Positions 4,504 to 7,676 of a stretch of 7,676 nt of DNA are shown one piece after another. Under the pieces are notes generated by a model. It searched no databases. It had not been told where the DNA came from and saw nothing but the letters and a program-made list of their open reading frames with translations. How positions within the stretch are numbered: position 1 is the first letter of the stretch; every line of letters starts with the position of its first letter. The DNA is from CAZVQX01 sp964629735 (GTDB lineage Bacteria > Bacillota_I > Bacilli_A > RF39 > UBA660): assembly GCA_964629735.1 (NCBI GenBank), contig CAZVQX010000025.1, positions 1 to 7,676 of the forward strand, given 5' to 3'. The translations under genes and the position numbers were made by a program.

Positions 4504-7322
4504 AAAACGGTTGAAAGATTTGCAAATAGTACATATATCATAGGTGATTACGAATTTACGCCTTATAGTGCACTAACAACTGATCGTATTATGCTTGCTG
4601 CAAAATCTATCAAAGGTGATAAATTAACGGATATGATTATTTATTATAAACGTTCAGATAATAAATGGATTAATGCAATTACAAGAGAAGAATTAGAATT
4701 AAACGAAGAAGAAATTGTAATTGCAAACATTATTGATGATTTTTTTGAGGGTGATGACTTAAAAGAATCACTTTGCGAATTACAAGCGAAATATGAGGAT
4801 TTAAGTAATTATACTGTTTCAAGTAGAAATAATATGATAACAGCATTAGAATTACCAGAAAATACTTCATTGGAAATAAAAAATAAGATTGATGCTATTC
4901 AAAATGCATCTAAACAATTAGTTATAGTCGCAAAATGGAATGTAACAGAAACAATTGGTTTTGCTCCTCACAAAAAATTTACCCAAAAAATGGAAATGAT
5001 GGTAGGCGAAACAAAAATTGATTTATCTATTAATAATGTAGAAAAAATTACAATGGCATTTAATAATCAAGAAGCTGTAGAATTGAATGCAAATACTGAT
5101 ACAGTATTATGGTTTGATATTGAAAGGACCTCAGGTGATTATACTTATTATGTAGAAACGAAAGATGGTCAAAAATACGAAGCAGTATTAAATTGGATTA
5201 ATAATGAAAAAGCGATTGATTTTGAGTTGACATACCCAGATCCAATTTATAATGAACAGAGAGAGACTTATTATATTGGTTATAAAGCATTAGATGGTGA
5301 AAATCAATTACCACTAGCGAAACCAAATTTAAAATATGCTGCATCAAAAGTAAAAACTGGTAATTGGGTATTAAGAGAAATTACAGAGGATACAGATTTT
5401 AATCTGTGGTTTAATATTGATAATGAAACTGATTCATATGAATATATCTTTATAGATAGTGAAAATCAAGTTTATAAAGGTGTTATTAATTGGATTAATA
5501 GAACTCATGTTGTAGAAGGTGAATTAAGAGATTTAAAAGCCGAAATATCTTTTATCAATTTAACTGTATATACAGAAGTGAGTAAAGAGAGATTAGCCAC
5601 ATCATTAGAATTGCCAGAAAATAATTATGCTGAAATTATAGTGAAAATTGAAGCAATAAAAGATGCCAGAAATAAATTAACTCTTAATGCTGTTTGGAAT
5701 GTAACAGATATAATTGGTTTTGCCCCACACAAAAAATTTACCCAAAAAATGGAAATGATGGTAGGTGAAACAAAAATTGATTTATCTATTAATAATGTAG
5801 AAAAAATTACAATGGCATTTANNNNNNNNNNNNNNNNNNNNNNNNNNNNNNNNNNNNNNNNNNNNNNNNNNNNNNNNNNNNNNNNNNNNNNNNNNNNNNN
5901 NNNNNNNNNNNNNNNNNNNNNAATCAATTACCACTAGCGAAACCAAATTTAAAATATGCTGCATCAAAAGTAAAAAATGGTGATTGGGTATTAAGAGAAA
6001 TTACAGAAGATACAGATTTTAATTTGTGGTTTAATGTTGATGCTGAAGCTGGATCATATGAATATATCTTTGTAGATAGTGAAAATCAAGTTTATAAAGG
6101 TGTTATCAACTTTTCAAACACCTATTATGAAGAGGAATTTGAAAAATTAACTAATTTAAAAAATGAATACTTAGATTTATTTATATACACAAGTGAATCT
6201 AGAGAGGATTTAGAAGTTGCCTTAAAACTTCCTGAAACAAAATATTCGGAAGTAGTTGCAAAAATAAAAGCAATTAAAGATGCCGCAGAAAATTTAGAAA
6301 AAATACCAACAGCGACATTTGAGTTAACTGGAAATTACGGAATTGTTCCTGAAGAAAATGGAGAACATACTGGAACGATTAGAGCTGAATTTCAAGCGAT
6401 TGCTAAAAATGGTGACGTTATTGATTTAAGTAATAGTGAAACTGGTATTGTTAGTATTAAATCAAAAATCGTAAGTGAATCTGAATATAAAGAATTAGTA
6501 GTTAATACAGATAAAACTCTATGGCTAGATTTAGAAAAGGTTTCTGAAAAAATTATATATATAATTGAAACTAAGAGCGGTGATTTTTATTATATTGAAT
6601 TAGATCCAAGTGAATTAGTGAAAGAAGCAACTATGGTTGAAACTTCTAATTCTGGATTCAATGAAGAACGTGGAAAATTTTATTATGAATATGAAATAAA
6701 ATTTGGAGACGAAGTTTTAGAACTTAATACATCAAACATAAAATATTTTGCGAAAAAAGATCCTATAACAAATAAATGGACTAGAATTGTTGATATTACA
6801 GAAGAAGGTCATTCATTATGGATGTCTTCTAGTACAAAAAATGGAACTTATAAATATCTTTTAGTTGATATTGAAGGAAATGTTTATATTTCAACAATTA
6901 ACTTTACCAAAGAAGATGTTGAGGCTCCTGAATTAGTTAGCTTTACAGGAGAATGGGATCAAGAAAAAATCGAAGTAAAAATAACAGCAAAAGATAATGT
7001 TTATTTATCTAGTGTTGAAGTTGATCATACTTTTGAAGAAAATTTACCAGAATTTTGGATTTATAATAATATAAACAATCCATATGGTACAGATAAAGAT
7101 AAACAACAGTTCGAAAGTTATGGTGTTACGGTTACATTAACAAAGAATGAGCTTAATGAATATGAATGGACTATTAATATTACAGGTAGTGCTTATGAAA
7201 CTATAAATGCGAATGATAATAACGAAATAATATTTTATATTGTTATTCGTGATACTGTAGGTAATCAACTAGGTTCGATGTATGAACCAACTGAGTTGAA
7301 TATGTTAAAATTAACCAAATAA
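4432..7322 (+). CDS. Large secreted modular repeat protein, interrupted by an assembly gap
   Basis: I do not recognise this as a named protein. A GTG start gives a Sec signal peptide of 24 residues ending VNA before KTVERF. After an N-terminal domain (4504-4755) come three units, each a FIVAR-like helical segment (YT..S, LPE, EI..KI.AI pattern at 4756-4920, 5515-5679, about 6129-6300) followed by two beta-rich modules ending LWF...Y.Y...Y...INW. A C-terminal Ig-like domain (about 6918-7322, ending with a DTVGN turn) closes it. There is no LPXTG signal or membrane anchor, so it is probably secreted or held non-covalently. The frame before the 100-N gap differs from that after it. The tandem copy predicts a true gap of 239 bases, which restores one frame of about 1009 residues. 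FIVAR-like segments occur in surface adhesins and carbohydrate-acting proteins; binding at the cell surface is inference. It follows the lipoprotein gene by 22 bases. Confidence 0.8.
4756..5514 (+). repeat. Tandem repeat unit A, 759 bp (253 residues)
   Basis: The unit holds a FIVAR-like segment (4756-4920), beta module A1 (4921-5202) and beta module A2 (5203-5499) plus a short link. The period of 759 is fixed by aligned landmarks: YT codons at 4810 and 5569, TGG at 4936 and 5695. LW motifs at 5107 (A1) and 5404 (A2) are 297 bases apart, so the unit itself contains a 99-residue duplication. Confidence 0.85.
5515..6128 (+). repeat. Tandem repeat unit B, interrupted by the second gap
   Basis: It aligns without gaps to unit A. 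Bases 5695-5821 differ from 4936-5062 at 5 of 127 positions, and 5922-6110 differ from 5302-5490 at 13 of 189, with the first 55 identical. The helical segment (5515-5679) is much less similar between units. Module B1 should lie mostly in the gap; B2 has its LW motif at 6024. Apparent length is shortened by the placeholder. Confidence 0.8.
5822..5921. other. Assembly gap (100 N placeholder) inside the tandem repeat
   Basis: Exactly 100 N. The base before the gap matches 5062 of unit A and the base after matches 5302, so 239 bases (5063-5301 equivalent) are predicted missing if unit B has the same length. The difference of 139 is 1 modulo 3, exactly the frame shift seen between the two sides. 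Confidence 0.95.
6129..6914 (+). repeat. Divergent repeat unit C
   Basis: Recognisable at protein level only. The FIVAR-like part has YTSES, ALKLPE and AIKDAAENL. Module C1 has its LW at 6519 (TLWLDLEK) and C2 at 6816 (SLWMSSST), again exactly 297 bases apart. C2 ends YISTINF, matching the INW ending of the other modules. Confidence 0.65.
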
Positions 7323-7333
7323 ATAAAAGTTTT

Positions 7334-7373
7334 CAAAAGAGGTTTGAATCATACAAATCTCTTTTGTCTTTTT
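7334..7373 (+). terminator. Strong intrinsic terminator of the surface-protein operon
   Basis: CAAAAGAGGTTTG (7334-7346) pairs with CAAATCTCTTTTG (7354-7366) through 13 base pairs, including one G-T, around a 7-base loop. TC and T5 follow. It starts 11 bases past the stop at 7322 and should end the lipoprotein/repeat-protein transcript. Confidence 0.9.
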
Positions 7374-7560
7374 AGCAAATAGCCTTAGTGTAACTAGTAT
7401 TAAAGATAAATTTAAATAAAAACGGTAATTTTAGTTTAAACGTATAGATATTTAAGTCGATATTAATTATAAAGACTATATGGGGGTTATATATTATAAT
7501 AGGAGTGTAAGAAAATAAAACAATAAATAAATATATTAATCAAAATATATTATCATGTAT

Positions 7561-7595
7561 TTACAAAATAAAATATTTTTCAACTTATTTTGTGA
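7561..7595. promoter_or_regulatory. Inverted repeat overlapping the ABC promoter, candidate operator
   Basis: ACAAAATAA (7563-7571) and TTATTTTGT (7585-7593) are exact reverse complements with a 13-base spacer; with one mismatch the match extends to 7561 and 7595. Arm centres are 22 bases apart. The right arm runs into the extended -10 element, so a bound protein would cover the -35 to -10 region. Confidence 0.45.
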
Positions 7596-7610
7596 TATAA
7601 TCTATATAAT
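7593..7610 (+). promoter_or_regulatory. Extended -10 promoter for the second ABC ATPase
   Basis: TGATATAAT (7593-7601) is a perfect extended -10 element. A second TATAAT is at 7605-7610. No good -35 box lies 17 bases upstream of either, which is common for extended -10 promoters. Initiation near 7608 gives a leader of about 14 bases that just includes the ribosome site. Confidence 0.6.
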
Positions 7611-7617
7611 AGAGGTG
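7611..7617 (+). promoter_or_regulatory. Ribosome binding site of the second ABC ATPase
   Basis: AGAGGTG lies 4 bases before the ATG at 7622, complementary to the 16S rRNA 3' end and supporting that start. Confidence 0.75.
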
Positions 7618-7621
7618 TCTT

Positions 7622-7676
7622 ATGAAAATATTAGAAGTTAAAAATTTAACAAAAACTTATGGAAAAGGAAATACTT
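7622..7676 (+). CDS. ABC transporter ATP-binding protein, N-terminal end only (partial)
   Basis: The first 18 codons read MKILEVKNLTKTYGKGNT and run off the right edge. The pattern 'ILEVKNLTKTYGKG' is the standard opening of MacB/BceA-type ABC ATPases, with the aromatic Tyr that stacks on ATP's adenine in the A-loop. The Walker motifs lie beyond the window. It has its own promoter and a candidate operator, and lies past a strong terminator, so it begins a new transcript. The type of its opening fits the FtsX-permease class, so it may start a second system related to that at 1-2677; the permease partner is not visible. Confidence 0.85.
   Translation, partial: MKILEVKNLTKTYGKGNT

Larger units (their letters stand above)
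7374..7621. other. Intergenic region upstream of the second ABC ATPase
   Basis: About 250 very AT-rich bases with no supportable gene. TATAAT at 7495-7500 has a weak AAGACT 17 bases upstream (7472-7477) and is followed by AGGAG at 7501-7505, but no start codon follows. TATAATAGGAGTGT (7495-7508) closely matches TATAATAGAGGTGT (7605-7618) just before the real gene. The inverted repeat and promoter near 7561-7610 are listed separately. Confidence 0.6.

Noticed and set aside
4756..6128. CRISPR array or mobile element as an explanation of the repeats
   Set aside because: The repeats are 759 bases, in frame and protein-coding, with no short repeat-spacer pattern, transposase or terminal inverted repeats.
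6024..7322. A separate gene starting at 6024
   Set aside because: The start is a TTG leucine inside a conserved motif, the frame is open back to the gap edge at 5922, and no ribosome site precedes it. It is the 3' part of the gene at 4432.
7200..7322. Cell-wall sorting signal at the end of the repeat protein
   Set aside because: No LPXTG, no hydrophobic segment and no basic tail; the protein ends in a polar stretch LNMLKLTK.

Overview
The window is very AT-rich. It uses TGG for tryptophan and TAA for every visible stop, has strong AGGAGG-type ribosome binding sites, a lipobox lipoprotein and a Sec signal peptide. This points to a low-GC Gram-positive lineage (Firmicutes/Bacilli, possibly a mollicute-related gut group) using the standard bacterial code. 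The sequence is a scaffold: two runs of exactly 100 N (3164-3263 and 5822-5921) are placeholders, so distances and reading frame across them cannot be trusted.

Layout. Bases 1-59 are the tail of an ABC transporter ATPase, coupled by a one-base stop/start overlap to an 872-residue two-domain FtsX/MacB-type permease (59-2677). A bidirectional terminator (2681-2710) separates it from a convergent small XRE-family HTH regulator (2727-2963, minus strand). Directly upstream of the regulator lies a perfect 11-9-11 inverted repeat that looks like its operator. A non-coding stretch containing the first gap follows.

An apparent two-gene operon of exported proteins comes next. The first gene is a lipoprotein with three InlB-B/Listeria-Bacteroides-type repeats and an unrecognised C-terminal domain (3378-4409). 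After 22 bases comes a large secreted modular repeat protein (GTG start at 4432, stop at 7322). The second gap falls inside that gene, in a 759-base tandem repeat, and breaks its frame. Aligning the two repeat copies predicts that the real gap is 239 bases. That restores one open frame of about 1009 residues: signal peptide, N-terminal domain, three units of [FIVAR-like helical segment + two 99-residue beta modules with an LWF/LW motif], and a C-terminal Ig-like domain. A strong terminator follows at 7334-7373.

The window ends with the start of a second ABC transporter ATPase (7622 onward). It is preceded by an extended -10 promoter overlapped by a 9-13-9 inverted repeat, and by an apparent decayed copy of its own start region about 110 bases upstream. 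The regulator and two surface proteins therefore sit between two ABC transporter loci. A functional link (for example export, sensing or protection at the cell surface) is plausible from position only. The most unusual object is the modular repeat protein, whose 99-residue beta module I do not recognise as a named family.
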